A stretch of DNA of 48,392 nt from an uncultured Mucilaginibacter sp. (GCA_903915155.1 CAIWRU010000178.1:1-48392); one strand, 5' to 3'; counted from the first letter of the stretch, positions 33,269-42,171 are shown. A program made the numbers and translations. The notes: generated by a model from the letters alone, not told the origin.

Positions 33269-33499
33269 ATGGTACAGTTAAGTGGCACATACGATAAAGG
33301 GAATATCACATTAGATAAAAAAATATCAATTGATAAACCCGTTAAGGTAATAGTTACATTTATGGATGAGGATGTAGCTGTTGTGAATAATGATGCGCCG
33401 CGAAACAGGTTTTCTTTTGCTGAAGGCAGGGAAATTTTGAAAAACCTGAAAAGCAGTTTGTCTGATGCTGTTATTGAAGAAAGAAAAGAAGGGCTGTGA
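33269..33499 (+). CDS. Putative antitoxin of a VapBC-like module
   Basis: 76 residues from the ATG at 33269. The N-terminal half (LSGTYDKGNITLDKKISI, DKPVKVIVTFMDED) looks like the short beta-strand start seen in antitoxins linked to PIN toxins, and the C-terminal half is helical and charged (AEGREILKNLKSSLSDAVIEE), as expected for a toxin-wrapping tail. Its stop overlaps the GTG start of the PIN gene (GTGA, 33496-33499). Function is by position and shape. Confidence 0.72.
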   Translation: MVQLSGTYDKGNITLDKKISIDKPVKVIVTFMDEDVAVVNNDAPRNRFSFAEGREILKNLKSSLSDAVIEERKEGL

Positions 33500-33936
33500 A
33501 TATTTTCTTTGATACATCCACCCTGTTTAAGTTATATCACAAGGAAGCAGGTACCGATATATTGCTTGAATTCCTAGATAAAACCCAAAATTATAATATC
33601 TACCTATCTGAATTAACTTTAGTAGAGATATACTCTGCGATACTGAAAAAAGTTCGCATGGGCCATCTATCAAAAGAGGAATCCCAAAGATTTTTAGCGT
33701 TAATAGACAGAGATATTAAAGAATACTTATTCGTTCCTTTAAACTTATCCATATTACATCAATCGCAACAATTAATACTTGATTACGGCCTAAAAGGGTT
33801 GCGTTCATTGGATGCGATACAATTAGCTTCAGCGATAACTGTCAAATCATCTATCGACCTTGTTCTAACAGGTGACAATACATTAAAAAGTATTTTTATT
33901 GCCGAGCAATTCAATTGTGATATTGATGCCCTCTAA
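33496..33936 (+). CDS. PIN-domain ribonuclease toxin, VapC type
   Basis: 146 residues with the full PIN acidic set: Asp 6 (FFDTSTL), Glu 44 (LVEIYS), Asp 106 (SLDAIQLA) and Asp 127 (TGDNTL). VapC toxins cleave RNA, often tRNA or rRNA, and are held inactive by the upstream antitoxin. Starts at a GTG overlapping the antitoxin stop. Its last 11 bp overlap the start of a carotenoid desaturase gene, so all three genes are probably on one transcript. Confidence 0.9.
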   Translation: MNIFFDTSTLFKLYHKEAGTDILLEFLDKTQNYNIYLSELTLVEIYSAILKKVRMGHLSKEESQRFLALIDRDIKEYLFVPLNLSILHQSQQLILDYGLKGLRSLDAIQLASAITVKSSIDLVLTGDNTLKSIFIAEQFNCDIDAL

Positions 33937-35395
33937 AAAAGCTTTCGTTATAGGCGCCGGAATAGCGGGGATTGCCGTCGCCATCCGACTGTCAGTAAAA
34001 GGCCACACGGTCGAAGTTTTTGAAGCAAACAGTTACCCCGGCGGCAAACTATCCGAATTTGAAAAAGATGCTTTCCGTTTTGATGCAGGGCCTAGCCTGC
34101 TTACCATGCCGCAGTATATTGATGAATTGTTCGAATTGGCGGGGAAGAAGCCATCAGATTATTTCAATTATCAAAAACTGGATGTGCTGTGCAATTATTT
34201 TTACGAAGACGGCACCCGGTTAACTGCATATGCTGATGAAGACACGTTTGCCAATGAAGTAACAACAGCAACAAGCGAAGTACCATCGGCCATAAAAAAA
34301 TATCGTGATAACAGCCGTAACACATATAACATTACCAATCATGTTTTTTTGGAGCGGTCATTGCATCAACTAAAAACCTATCTGCGCTGGGATACGCTCA
34401 GATCCATTTTTAGCCTGCGGCGGATAGATGCCATGCGAACCATGCACCATGCCAATAAAAGTTTTTTTAAGGATGAACGGATAGTTCAGTTTTACGACCG
34501 CTTTGCCACTTATAACGGTTCAAACCCGTACCAGGCGCCGGCTACGTTAAATGTTATTCCGCATATTGAGCAGCATTTTGGCGCGTATTTTCCGGCTGGC
34601 GGTATGTACAGCATTGTTACCGGCCTTGTAAAACTGGCGGAAGAATTGGGCGTAAAATTCCATTACAATTCGCCTGTTGATGATATATTTTTAGGCGGAA
34701 AACAAGCGAAAGGCATAAAGGTAAAAGGCGAGCTATTGCAAAGTGATATAATCATATCCAACATGGATGTATGGTTCACTTATCATAAGTTGCTAAAATC
34801 TTATCCTGAATTACACCCTAAAAAAATACTGGCTCAGGAGCGCAGCAGTTCGGCGCTGATATTTTATTGGGGGATAAATAAGGAGTTCCCGCAGCTTGAT
34901 CTGCATAATATATTTTTCAGTGCCGATTACGAAAAGGAATTCAACCACATCTGGCGGCAAAGGGATATTTGTGATGATCCCACGGTTTATGTAAATATCA
35001 GCTCAAAATTTAATACTGATGATGCGCCAACAGGGTGCGAGAATTGGTTTGTAATGATAAACGTTCCCGCCAATACCGGCCAGGATTGGGATATACTTAT
35101 TGCCGCTGCGCGACAAAATATCCTAAACAAGTTAAGCAAGAATTTGGGCGAAGATATTAGCAAACTTATTATTAGCGAAAGTATCCTCGATCCGCGGGGG
35201 ATTGAGAGCAGGACATCATCGTACCAGGGTTCTATTTATGGGACAAGTTCCAACAGCCGTTTCGCGGCGTTTTTGCGGCATGCTAATAGGTCGTCCAAAA
35301 TAAGTAACCTATATTTTTGTGGCGGGAGCGTGCATCCGGGTGGGGGGATACCGTTGTGTTTGTTGTCGGCGAAAATTGTGAGCGGCCCCCTCTAA
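33926..35395 (+). CDS. CrtI/CrtD-type carotenoid desaturase
   Basis: 489 residues from the ATG at 33926. The FAD-binding start is FVIGAGIAGIAVAIRLS, followed by VFEANSYPGGKLSE, FDAGPSLLTMPQYI and the C-terminal LYFCGGSVHPGGGIPLCLLSAKIV, the hallmark of phytoene-desaturase-like enzymes. It resembles both CrtI and the 1-hydroxycarotenoid desaturase CrtD of pigmented Bacteroidota; I cannot separate them. No other carotenoid gene is nearby. The gene overlaps the PIN toxin by 11 bp and its last residues (GPL) and stop lie in an 86-bp repeat. Confidence 0.9.
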   Translation: MPSKKAFVIGAGIAGIAVAIRLSVKGHTVEVFEANSYPGGKLSEFEKDAFRFDAGPSLLTMPQYIDELFELAGKKPSDYFNYQKLDVLCNYFYEDGTRLTAYADEDTFANEVTTATSEVPSAIKKYRDNSRNTYNITNHVFLERSLHQLKTYLRWDTLRSIFSLRRIDAMRTMHHANKSFFKDERIVQFYDRFATYNGSNPYQAPATLNVIPHIEQHFGAYFPAGGMYSIVTGLVKLAEELGVKFHYNSPVDDIFLGGKQAKGIKVKGELLQSDIIISNMDVWFTYHKLLKSYPELHPKKILAQERSSSALIFYWGINKEFPQLDLHNIFFSADYEKEFNHIWRQRDICDDPTVYVNISSKFNTDDAPTGCENWFVMINVPANTGQDWDILIAAARQNILNKLSKNLGEDISKLIISESILDPRGIESRTSSYQGSIYGTSSNSRFAAFLRHANRSSKISNLYFCGGSVHPGGGIPLCLLSAKIVSGPL

Positions 35396-35468
35396 ATCTC
35401 CCCCGGTAGGGGAGACTTTAACTTCACACTTTTTAAAGCCCTCCCTACCGGGGAGGGTTGGGTGGGGC
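35385..35468. repeat. 86-bp double-hairpin repeat, copy 3 (between convergent genes)
   Basis: Same element as at 12017 and 28579, with conserved CGGTA loops. It sits between the desaturase (plus) and the SprT-like gene (minus): the desaturase stop TAA (35393-35395) lies inside it, and the SprT stop is immediately outside its other end, so it occupies the full space between two converging genes. Confidence 0.85.
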
Positions 35469-36080
35469 TTATTCCCCTATCAACTCCACTTCAGCAACAG
35501 GACTAAACAAATACACCCGTTCGGTTTTTACCTCGGTGCATTTAAAACGTTTGCGCAGTTTTTCATCCTTGCGAAAAATGCGGCCATCTTTTAGTTTGAA
35601 CAGTGCTTTCAAGGGCAATTTCTCAACTGTGTGAATTGATTCTTTTGGGGCATCGTAGCTACGTAAAGCACGGTATAAACTTAAATCCGAACAACTTGAT
35701 GCGGCCGGGTTATTTAAATAACTGACAATGGTATGTTTAATATCGGGCGGGAAAATATCCTTTTCGAAAAAAGGCTGCATCATTTTTTTGAAGTTGCTTT
35801 TCCATTCGGTGCCATGCGGCTTTGCTTTGTGCTTATGCTCGTTCCAGGTGTGCAGGTGGGCAAACTCGTGTACGGTTGTTACTAAAAACGCGTACGGGTT
35901 CAAGTCAAAATTAACGGAGATGCGGTGGCCCTTGCCGGCATGCGGCGAACGGTAGTCACCAAACTTTGTGTTGCGATTCCGCGAGATCTTAAACTCGCAT
36001 TTAAAGTAATCAATCCACCGGCCGATCAGGGGAGCAGCATCAGGCGGAAGATACTTTTCTAAAACTTTTACTTTATCCAA
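35469..36080 (-). CDS. SprT-like zinc metalloprotease-domain protein
   Basis: 203 residues. The zinc-binding motif HEFAHLHTW (HExxH) is near residue 72, in the SprT-like fold, and the segment SVNFDLNPYAFLVTTV precedes it. A third ligand could be His in KHKAKPHGTEWKSNF. Members include the eukaryotic DNA-protein-crosslink protease Spartan; the bacterial role is unclear. It is convergent with the desaturase. Confidence 0.87.
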   Translation of the reverse strand: MDKVKVLEKYLPPDAAPLIGRWIDYFKCEFKISRNRNTKFGDYRSPHAGKGHRISVNFDLNPYAFLVTTVHEFAHLHTWNEHKHKAKPHGTEWKSNFKKMMQPFFEKDIFPPDIKHTIVSYLNNPAASSCSDLSLYRALRSYDAPKESIHTVEKLPLKALFKLKDGRIFRKDEKLRKRFKCTEVKTERVYLFSPVAEVELIGE

Positions 36081-36147
36081 TTTCTACCTCAATACAAATT
36101 TAAGGATTTTAGGTGAAAGGATAAAGGCAAAAGGTTGATGAGCAATA

Positions 36148-36654
36148 TTATTGATCGTACTTATAATACCTGGCAACAACATATTTTCTAAGCAGTGGTT
36201 CATTACCCAAAAAAGGTATTTTGTTATTATCCAACGCGTCTGTTATATCGTTATAATTCAAGTACAAATATCGTGGCAAATTGATATGCTTTCCGTTACC
36301 CAAATAAATAATAATGCAGGGTATGCTATAGTTTCCATAAGATAAACTGTATCCTTTAATATCATCAGTAATAATAGTGGTACGCCAAAACATATATTCC
36401 CTTAAAATAATTGATTCATCCACAATAAAAACCCCATAGCGAAATGTAAGCGCATTATAATCAAACTTTAACGACAGGTAACCAAACAAAAGAATGCCCA
36501 ATAAAATTTGAGATACATTTGTCAAAGTGAACCCATTCTCAATCATAAACTGGGGAGTAAACAGTAGTATTATAATGAAGAGTAGTGATATAAGTAAGGC
36601 AAAATTTACGGATATAAAATATATCGGATATAGAAATTTTGTTTTGAAAAGCAT
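36148..36654 (-). CDS. Hypothetical membrane protein, PH-like tail
   Basis: 168 residues with two N-terminal hydrophobic segments (about 10-35 and 47-63) followed by a beta-rich soluble part (FRYGVFIVDESIILREYMF ... IIIYLGNGKHINLPRYLYL) that looks like a bacterial PH-like domain. It is AT-rich compared with its neighbours. Not recognised further. It sits between SprT and feoB in the same direction as feoB. Confidence 0.65.
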   Translation of the reverse strand: MLFKTKFLYPIYFISVNFALLISLLFIIILLFTPQFMIENGFTLTNVSQILLGILLFGYLSLKFDYNALTFRYGVFIVDESIILREYMFWRTTIITDDIKGYSLSYGNYSIPCIIIYLGNGKHINLPRYLYLNYNDITDALDNNKIPFLGNEPLLRKYVVARYYKYDQ

Positions 36655-36701
36655 GATATTAATTTAAACCGCTGAATATACTGAATCTTAGAAAATGCCG
36701 A

Positions 36702-38816
36702 TCACTTCAACACATGAAAAGCTATAAAGCTTGCCACGTAAGCCAGCACAGTCATATAAGCAAACTGTATGGCGGGCCAGCGCCAGTTCTTGGTTTCGCG
36801 GAAAACTACGGCTACCGTACTGGCGCATTGCATGGCAAAGGCGTAGAACATCATGAGCGAGAACGCGACCGCCAGCGTAAAAACGGGCTGACCGGTCTCA
36901 GGGTTTTTGGCCTGGTGCATTTTTTCATAAACGGATTCCATCTTTTCGGCATTGCCGTTCACACTATATATGGTAGCCATGGTGCCTACAAAAACCTCGC
37001 GGGCGGCAAAGGAGGTAATTAATGCGATACCTATCTTCCAGTCGAACCCAAGCGGGCGGATAACGGGTTCGATCACATGGCCCAGCACACCTGCATAGGA
37101 GCTCTCCAGTTTAGCCAATGAAACCGTGCGGCTCAAGCTATCGGTGCTCATGGTTTTGGTATATTTTGGCTGACTGTATTGCGCATCGATCTTTGTAAAC
37201 CTATCGCCCGGGCCATATGATGCCAGTACCCACAATATAACCGATATGGCTATAATTACCTTCCCTGCCTGGAAAACAAACGCCTTTGAACGCTCATACA
37301 TGGAGTAGATCACGTTGCTCCAGCGTGGCATGCGGTAAACCGGCAGTTCCATTATAAAATAGCCGCGTTCCTTTCCTTTCAATATAAATTTAAATACCCA
37401 GGCTACTACAACTGCCGATATGAGGCTGAAAATATACATGCCGGTAAGCGCCAGCCCCTGCAGGTTGAACAGCCACCAAACATTGCGGTTAGGCACCACC
37501 AGCGCGATGAGCAGTGTATAAATAGGCAACCGCGCAGAACAAGTAACTAACGGCGTAACCATTATGGTTATCATCCTGTCCTTCCAGTTCTCGATGGTAC
37601 GGGTACTCATGATCGATGGCACGGCGCAGGCAAAACCGCCAATCAACGGCACTACCGATTTTCCATTAAGGCCAACCTTGCGCATCAGTTTATCCATCAT
37701 AAACGTAACACGCGACATATAGCCCGTATCTTCCAGTATCGAAATAAAAGCAAAAAGTATGGCTATCTGCGGGATAAACACCATTACGCCGCTAAGCCCG
37801 GCAATTACGCCATCAACCAATAAACTGGTTAACGGACCGGCGGGTAACACATGATGCAACCAGTTTTGTACCCACACAAATGCGTCGGCTATCAGCTCCA
37901 TAGGGTACGATGACCAGGAGAATATCGCCTGGAACATGAACATCAATATCCCGAAAAATATAATAAAGCCGAAAAACTTGTGGGTAAGTATCTTATCAAT
38001 TTTGTTGCTGTGCGTTTCGCCTTGCGGCGTTGTTGGTTTTTTAACTGTGTCGTATAACAGTTCGTTTATAAAAGCATAGCGGGCAATGGTTTCGGCACCC
38101 TGTGATTTTTGCGAGTTGAATGAAAACTCTTTTTCAAGTTGTTCTACCCGCTCGCTTTGCTCTGGTGTTAAAAATGTTAGGGTTTCGTGCTGGTGCGCCA
38201 GTTGCAGGGCAAGGTAGGGGTTGTCGATATTCAGTTCGCGGCTTATACTTTCAATAAGTCCCGGAGCAATGGTTGAAACATCAATGCTATCTTCTTGTAA
38301 GGCGAATTTATTGGCGAACGATATAGCGCTTTTTAATTGCGGGATGCCCTCATTCTTCCGTGCCGATATGGGTACCACAGGTACACCCAGCTTTTTGGCA
38401 AACAGGTTTACATCAATATCAATCTCTGCTTTTTTTGCCAGGTCCATCATATTGAGGGCCACGATAACGGGTATCTTCAGGTCGGCAACTTGCGAATAGA
38501 GCAGTAAATTTCTTTTTAAGTTCGAGGCATCCAGGATAACAACCACAAGGTCGGGCCGGTGTGGGTTCTGTTTATCGGCCAAAACCGAGAATACAATTGA
38601 TTCGTCCTGGCTTTTTGGGTAGATGCTGTAGGTGCCGGGCAAATCGATGATCTCTGCCTGCCGGCCATCGGGCAAAGTGGTATAGCCCACCTTTTTATCG
38701 ACAGTGACCCCCGGAAAATTTCCTATTTTTTGATTAAGACCGGTTAAAACATTAAAGAGTGTTGATTTACCGGTGTTGGGGTTTCCTATAAGTGCAACTC
38801 TTATATCAGCTTTCAA
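36702..38816 (-). CDS. feoB: Ferrous iron transporter FeoB
   Basis: 704 residues. The N-terminal G domain has G1 GNPNTGKSTLFN, switch FPGVTVDKK, G3 DLPGTYS and G4 NMMD, followed by the FeoB cytosolic helical bundle and a membrane part with about eight helices, two Gate motifs (including GLSGVMVFIPQIAILF and the conserved RLPIY region) and a C-terminal FAFAMQC-like Cys segment. It imports Fe2+ across the inner membrane. FeoA lies 11 bp upstream. A separate FeoC is not seen, as usual in this phylum. Confidence 0.97.
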   Translation of the reverse strand: MKADIRVALIGNPNTGKSTLFNVLTGLNQKIGNFPGVTVDKKVGYTTLPDGRQAEIIDLPGTYSIYPKSQDESIVFSVLADKQNPHRPDLVVVILDASNLKRNLLLYSQVADLKIPVIVALNMMDLAKKAEIDIDVNLFAKKLGVPVVPISARKNEGIPQLKSAISFANKFALQEDSIDVSTIAPGLIESISRELNIDNPYLALQLAHQHETLTFLTPEQSERVEQLEKEFSFNSQKSQGAETIARYAFINELLYDTVKKPTTPQGETHSNKIDKILTHKFFGFIIFFGILMFMFQAIFSWSSYPMELIADAFVWVQNWLHHVLPAGPLTSLLVDGVIAGLSGVMVFIPQIAILFAFISILEDTGYMSRVTFMMDKLMRKVGLNGKSVVPLIGGFACAVPSIMSTRTIENWKDRMITIMVTPLVTCSARLPIYTLLIALVVPNRNVWWLFNLQGLALTGMYIFSLISAVVVAWVFKFILKGKERGYFIMELPVYRMPRWSNVIYSMYERSKAFVFQAGKVIIAISVILWVLASYGPGDRFTKIDAQYSQPKYTKTMSTDSLSRTVSLAKLESSYAGVLGHVIEPVIRPLGFDWKIGIALITSFAAREVFVGTMATIYSVNGNAEKMESVYEKMHQAKNPETGQPVFTLAVAFSLMMFYAFAMQCASTVAVVFRETKNWRWPAIQFAYMTVLAYVASFIAFHVLK

Positions 38817-38827
38817 TGGGTAAGAAA

Positions 38828-39043
38828 CTACTGTAGCACTATAGTGAAGGCTTCGCGCTTGCGCAAACTTAAAAGGTAACCTGAAACGTTTATGGCTATC
38901 GGGTCGCCAAGGGGTGCAACACGTTCAATTCTTATTTCTTCGCCTGGTAAACAACCCATCTCCATCAATTTTACCGACATTTCCAGATCCGTAAATTCCT
39001 TTACTATTCCTGTTTCGCCTACTTCAAGTTGTGACAGCCTCAT
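38828..39043 (-). CDS. feoA: Ferrous iron transport protein FeoA
   Basis: 71 residues from the ATG at 39043. SH3-like FeoA fold: RLSQLEVGETGIVKEF, LMEMGCLPGEEIRIERVAPLGDPIAINVSGY (in part) and LRKREAFTIVL. It is a cytoplasmic partner of FeoB. An upstream ATG at 39067 would start inside the promoter region and is unlikely. It has a very good promoter 22 bp upstream. Confidence 0.95.
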   Translation of the reverse strand: MRLSQLEVGETGIVKEFTDLEMSVKLMEMGCLPGEEIRIERVAPLGDPIAINVSGYLLSLRKREAFTIVLQ

Positions 39044-39064
39044 ATATTTATATATAAACTGAAA

Positions 39065-39095
39065 CAAATGTACGCTTATTTAAATTAAATCCAAA
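39065..39095 (-). promoter_or_regulatory. Promoter of feoAB (Bacteroidota consensus)
   Basis: On the minus strand TTTG (39095-39092), a 19-bp spacer and TACATTTG (39072-39065) match the Bacteroidota consensus exactly. The -7 box is identical to that of rRNA P1. The predicted start lies about 16 nt before the feoA ATG. I do not see a clear Fur box. Confidence 0.78.
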
Positions 39096-39484
39096 TAAGC
39101 TTAACGATAAATTTTACCGATTTAAAAATGTGACAATTGTGCGATAGTAATAGCTCGTATCTTCTTAACTAACAAGCGGGAGATTTCCCGGTTTATGCCC
39201 CTCCAAAATTCGCTATCAAAGTAACAAATCTTACACAAACTTAAAGCCGGCCGGGCGATTTAACTAATGAACAAACCTTGGTTTAACTTATAATTATATC
39301 TTGATACAGATCCCCTTGTTTTTAACAAGTGTGTAAAATTTCCCCGAAATGCGGGTACTTATTCCACATTTGCTTGCCCAATACCCAATTGTAACAGCTT
39401 ATTTACGCGTATTTGCAAGTTGGCATTGCTTTTGGGTTAATATTAATACCCTTTCCAAAAAGGGTTGTTTTCATAGGTAGATGT
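39096..39484. other. Unassigned spacer with pairing segments; possible small RNA
   Basis: No gene is visible. Several short hairpins are present (CTTGTT/AACAAG at 39315-39329, CGGGAGATTTCCCG near 39178) and longer pairings are possible (ACCCAA with TTGGGT; CTTGC with GCAAG). A strong plus-strand terminator follows at 39485, although no plus-strand gene precedes it. A small RNA is possible; no consensus promoter is clear. Confidence 0.35.
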
Positions 39485-39522
39485 AGGCCGAAAAACTGCG
39501 AGAGTGTTTCGGCCTTTTTTTG
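39485..39522 (+). terminator. Orphan plus-strand intrinsic terminator
   Basis: Stem AGGCCGAAAAACT / AGTGTTTCGGCCT with one mismatch, loop GCGAG, followed by seven T. The minus strand lacks a T-run, so it ends a rightward transcript. The genes on both sides (feoA, thioredoxin) are leftward. Confidence 0.8.
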
Positions 39523-39537
39523 TGCCCTTTTTTGGAG

Positions 39538-39614
39538 TTTGAAGTAAAAAGTTGAAGGTTAAAAGTCTCGGCTATTTTCAAACTTTCGACTTTGCACTTT
39601 TAACTTTATACTTA
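39538..39614. repeat. Word-repeat hairpin (AAAGTTGAAGGTTAAAAGTC words)
   Basis: The left arm AAGTAAAAAGTTGAAGGTTA and AAAGTC pair with GACTTTGCACTTTTAACTTT and ATACTT on the right. Related half-arm words (TTGAAAGTC, TTAAAAGTC) occur at 44808-44840. It overlaps the stop of the thioredoxin gene. Confidence 0.62.
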
Positions 39615-40073
39615 CTGCGCTGCTATTTTGCTCAAAGCCATTTTGCCAAATTTTAACAGATCGTTTGCACCCATGTAGCCCACTGTGCCGGTAACCGGTT
39701 TACCGTTGGCATCAAAAACTATTAATGTGGGATAGGCTTGTATGCCCCATTGCCGGGCGAGATCGGGGCCGTCGCCTTTTTCCATGTCAATGGCTACATT
39801 TATAAAGTTATCGTTAAAAAACGCCGCTACCTTGCTGTTTTTAAAAGTTGTATTTTTAAGCAAGTTACATGGGCCGCACCAGGTGGCATAGGCATCAACA
39901 AAAATATATTTGTTTTTAACCTGCGCCTGGTGCAAAGCATCAAGCCACGAGTTTTCAATAAACACAATCCCGACAGGTTTTTTAACGCTTTGCGTATGCC
40001 CTTTTGGGGGCGAAAATGCCATTAGAACTAATAGCGCCATCGCGGCCATGAACTTATTAATCGACAACTTCAT
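39612..40073 (-). CDS. Exported thioredoxin-family protein
   Basis: 153 residues with a signal peptide or anchor (about 1-28). The active site is YATWCGPCNLLKN (Cys 66, Cys 69), preceded by YIFVDAYATW and followed by DNFINVAIDMEKGDGPDLARQWG and the cis-Pro loop QAYPTLIV. The LDALHQAQVKNKYIFVDAY start is typical of the DsbD-gamma/thioredoxin_7 type. It would act on periplasmic disulfides. Confidence 0.92.
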   Translation of the reverse strand: MKLSINKFMAAMALLVLMAFSPPKGHTQSVKKPVGIVFIENSWLDALHQAQVKNKYIFVDAYATWCGPCNLLKNTTFKNSKVAAFFNDNFINVAIDMEKGDGPDLARQWGIQAYPTLIVFDANGKPVTGTVGYMGANDLLKFGKMALSKIAAQ

Positions 40074-40146
40074 ACCGTAAAAATACGAACAGCGCCCGTA
40101 ATGCAGGCGCTGTTTGTATAAAATATTTGCTCCTAAACTTTCGCAA

Positions 40147-42171
40147 TTAATTTTGCGGAGGGGTTTGTTGATCCTTTTTTTGTTGCTCTTCCTGTTGTTT
40201 TTTTTGCTGAGCGGCTTGCTGCTGTGCTTGCTGGCGAGCGGCTTGCTGCGCCTGCTTCTGTTGTTGCTTCTGTTGTTGGGCAGCTTGCTGGCGAGCAGCT
40301 TGTTGTGCTTGCTGTTGCTGCTGTTTTTGCTGTTGTTGGGCCTGCTGCTGTTGTTGTTGCGCTTGTTGACGAGCGGCCTGTTGCGCTTGTTGCTGCTGTT
40401 GTTTTTGCTGCTGCTGTGCCTGCTGCTGTTGTGCTTGTTGACGAGCAGCCTGTTGTGCTTCCTGCTGTTGTTGCTTTAGTTGTTGCTGGGCCTGCTGACG
40501 GGCGGCTTGTTGCGCCTGTTGCGCTTGCTGTTTTTGCTGCTGCTGTACCTGCTGTTGTTGCTGTTGCGCTTGTTGACGAGCAGCCTGTTGTGCCTCTTGT
40601 TGTTGCTGTTGTTGTTGCGCTTGCTGACGGGCAGCCTGTTGAGCCGGTTGTTGCTGATCTTGCTGCTGTTGCACGTCTTTTTTCGCCTGGTCGGTATTAG
40701 TTTGTGCAGGCGGAATTACGGCAGGGGCTTGTTGGCGCTGACGCCTTCCAGGCTGGGCTGGCTGTGCTGACGGGTTGCTTTGCTGTTCGGCAGGTTTATT
40801 TGGCTGTTGCTGTTGCTGCGCTGCGCCTTGTTGCGGTTGCCCAGCAGGGGGCGTAGTATTATTATTACGACCTCTTCTTCCAACCGGCTGTGCAGGCGTG
40901 TTGCCTTGTTGTTCGGCAGGTTTATTTGGCTGTTGCTGTTGCTGCGCTGCACCTTGTTGCGGTTGCGTAGCAGGGGGCGTAGTATTATTACGACCTCTTC
41001 TTCCAGCAGGCTGTGCAGGTGCATTGCCTTGCTGTTCGGCAGGTTTGTTACCTGCAGGCTGTGGTTGCTGGCCTCCCTGTACGGGCTGAGTAACAGGTGT
41101 ATTTTTGTGATTTCCTCTATCCCCTCTTTGGTCAATAGGTTGGCCGGCAGGGTTACCTTTTGGCTCATTAGGGTTGCGGCCACCTGCCGGAGCTGATGGG
41201 TTAGTTACTGCGGGCCCGTTTGGCTTATTAATGCCATTTGGTTGCGGCCTGGCAGGATTAACCCTTACTATTTTGCCGTCGGGGTTATTAGTACGTGCTA
41301 CTGAAGCCAGTTTCCCGGCATTGCCTCGGTTGTAACCTATAGCACCTTTTCTGCCTATACCTTCGGCGGGGTGCTCATTTTTATAAGCGGTTGCGCTCAC
41401 TACACGTACCGGCCTTGCATCAGGTGCCTTTTTAACATTAGGCCTGTAAATGTTTATCACGTTTACACCTACACGCGCTCCACCCGGCCTTGGGGCATCG
41501 TTAATTTTGTAAACATTAACCTGGCGGTGGGTTACCCGTTGAATCTCGGCCGGCCTTGGCCCTGTTATATAAGTTTGGTTATTATAAACATAGGTGTTAC
41601 GTATATAAGTGGTATTGCGTACAATAACATTTACCCGTGCAGGCGGCGCATAATACCTGTTTATGTACCTGCTGGTTATATAGCGTTGCGGTGCATATAC
41701 CCAATACCTGTTATCCATATCGCGGCCACCGCCACCAAATGATAGCGTAATGCTTATGCCCGGCGCCATTGGTGCCCAGCCATAATAACCGCCGCCACGG
41801 CGCCAGCTAACCCATGCGGGTGCCCACTGATGCCCGGGAATCCATTCCCAGCCATAATAATCGTCATAGCGCCACCTGCCGTAATGAAAGGTAGCCCAGC
41901 CCCATGGGTAATCTGATACCCAGGTGGTACCGTAATCTGTTTGTACCCAGTAGCCATTGGTAGCATAGGGGCGGAAATCGCCGTCTACATCGGGTACCCA
42001 TACATCGCCATATTGGTCGTCCTGTACCCAGGTGCCGTACTGTTGTAGTTCATCGTAAAATTCCTGGTCGGATACATAGCCATCGTCTTGTGCCATGCTT
42101 TTATGCGGGGCCATTAGCATTAATAATAATGCCATGGCGCCTGTTGCTAATAATTTGTTCAGCGTTTTCAT
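40147..42171 (-). CDS. DUF6600 protein with long Q/A-rich coiled-coil tail
   Basis: About 674 residues from the ATG at 42171 with a signal peptide (LLATGAMALLLMLMAPHKSMA). Residues about 25-160 are the DUF6600 domain: FYDELQQYGTWVQ, YGDVWVPDVDGDF, TWVSDYPWGWATFHYGRW and WEWIPGHQWAPAWVSWRRG. The middle is Pro/Asn/Gly-rich and disordered, with AQPVGRRGRNNTTPP-like repeats. The last ~190 residues are QQQAQQAARQQAQ repeats, a coiled-coil-forming tail. It is an exported surface or envelope protein of unknown function. The repeats leave frames open on the opposite strand, which I do not regard as genes. Confidence 0.88.
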   Translation of the reverse strand: MKTLNKLLATGAMALLLMLMAPHKSMAQDDGYVSDQEFYDELQQYGTWVQDDQYGDVWVPDVDGDFRPYATNGYWVQTDYGTTWVSDYPWGWATFHYGRWRYDDYYGWEWIPGHQWAPAWVSWRRGGGYYGWAPMAPGISITLSFGGGGRDMDNRYWVYAPQRYITSRYINRYYAPPARVNVIVRNTTYIRNTYVYNNQTYITGPRPAEIQRVTHRQVNVYKINDAPRPGGARVGVNVINIYRPNVKKAPDARPVRVVSATAYKNEHPAEGIGRKGAIGYNRGNAGKLASVARTNNPDGKIVRVNPARPQPNGINKPNGPAVTNPSAPAGGRNPNEPKGNPAGQPIDQRGDRGNHKNTPVTQPVQGGQQPQPAGNKPAEQQGNAPAQPAGRRGRNNTTPPATQPQQGAAQQQQQPNKPAEQQGNTPAQPVGRRGRNNNTTPPAGQPQQGAAQQQQQPNKPAEQQSNPSAQPAQPGRRQRQQAPAVIPPAQTNTDQAKKDVQQQQDQQQPAQQAARQQAQQQQQQQEAQQAARQQAQQQQQQVQQQQKQQAQQAQQAARQQAQQQLKQQQQEAQQAARQQAQQQQAQQQQKQQQQQAQQAARQQAQQQQQQAQQQQKQQQQQAQQAARQQAAQQQKQQQKQAQQAARQQAQQQAAQQKKQQEEQQKKDQQTPPQN

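Noticed and set aside
40114..41196. Leu/Ala/Val-rich rightward frames opposite the DUF6600 gene
   Set aside because: They mirror the Q-rich repeat codons, have no start context and no fold-like pattern.
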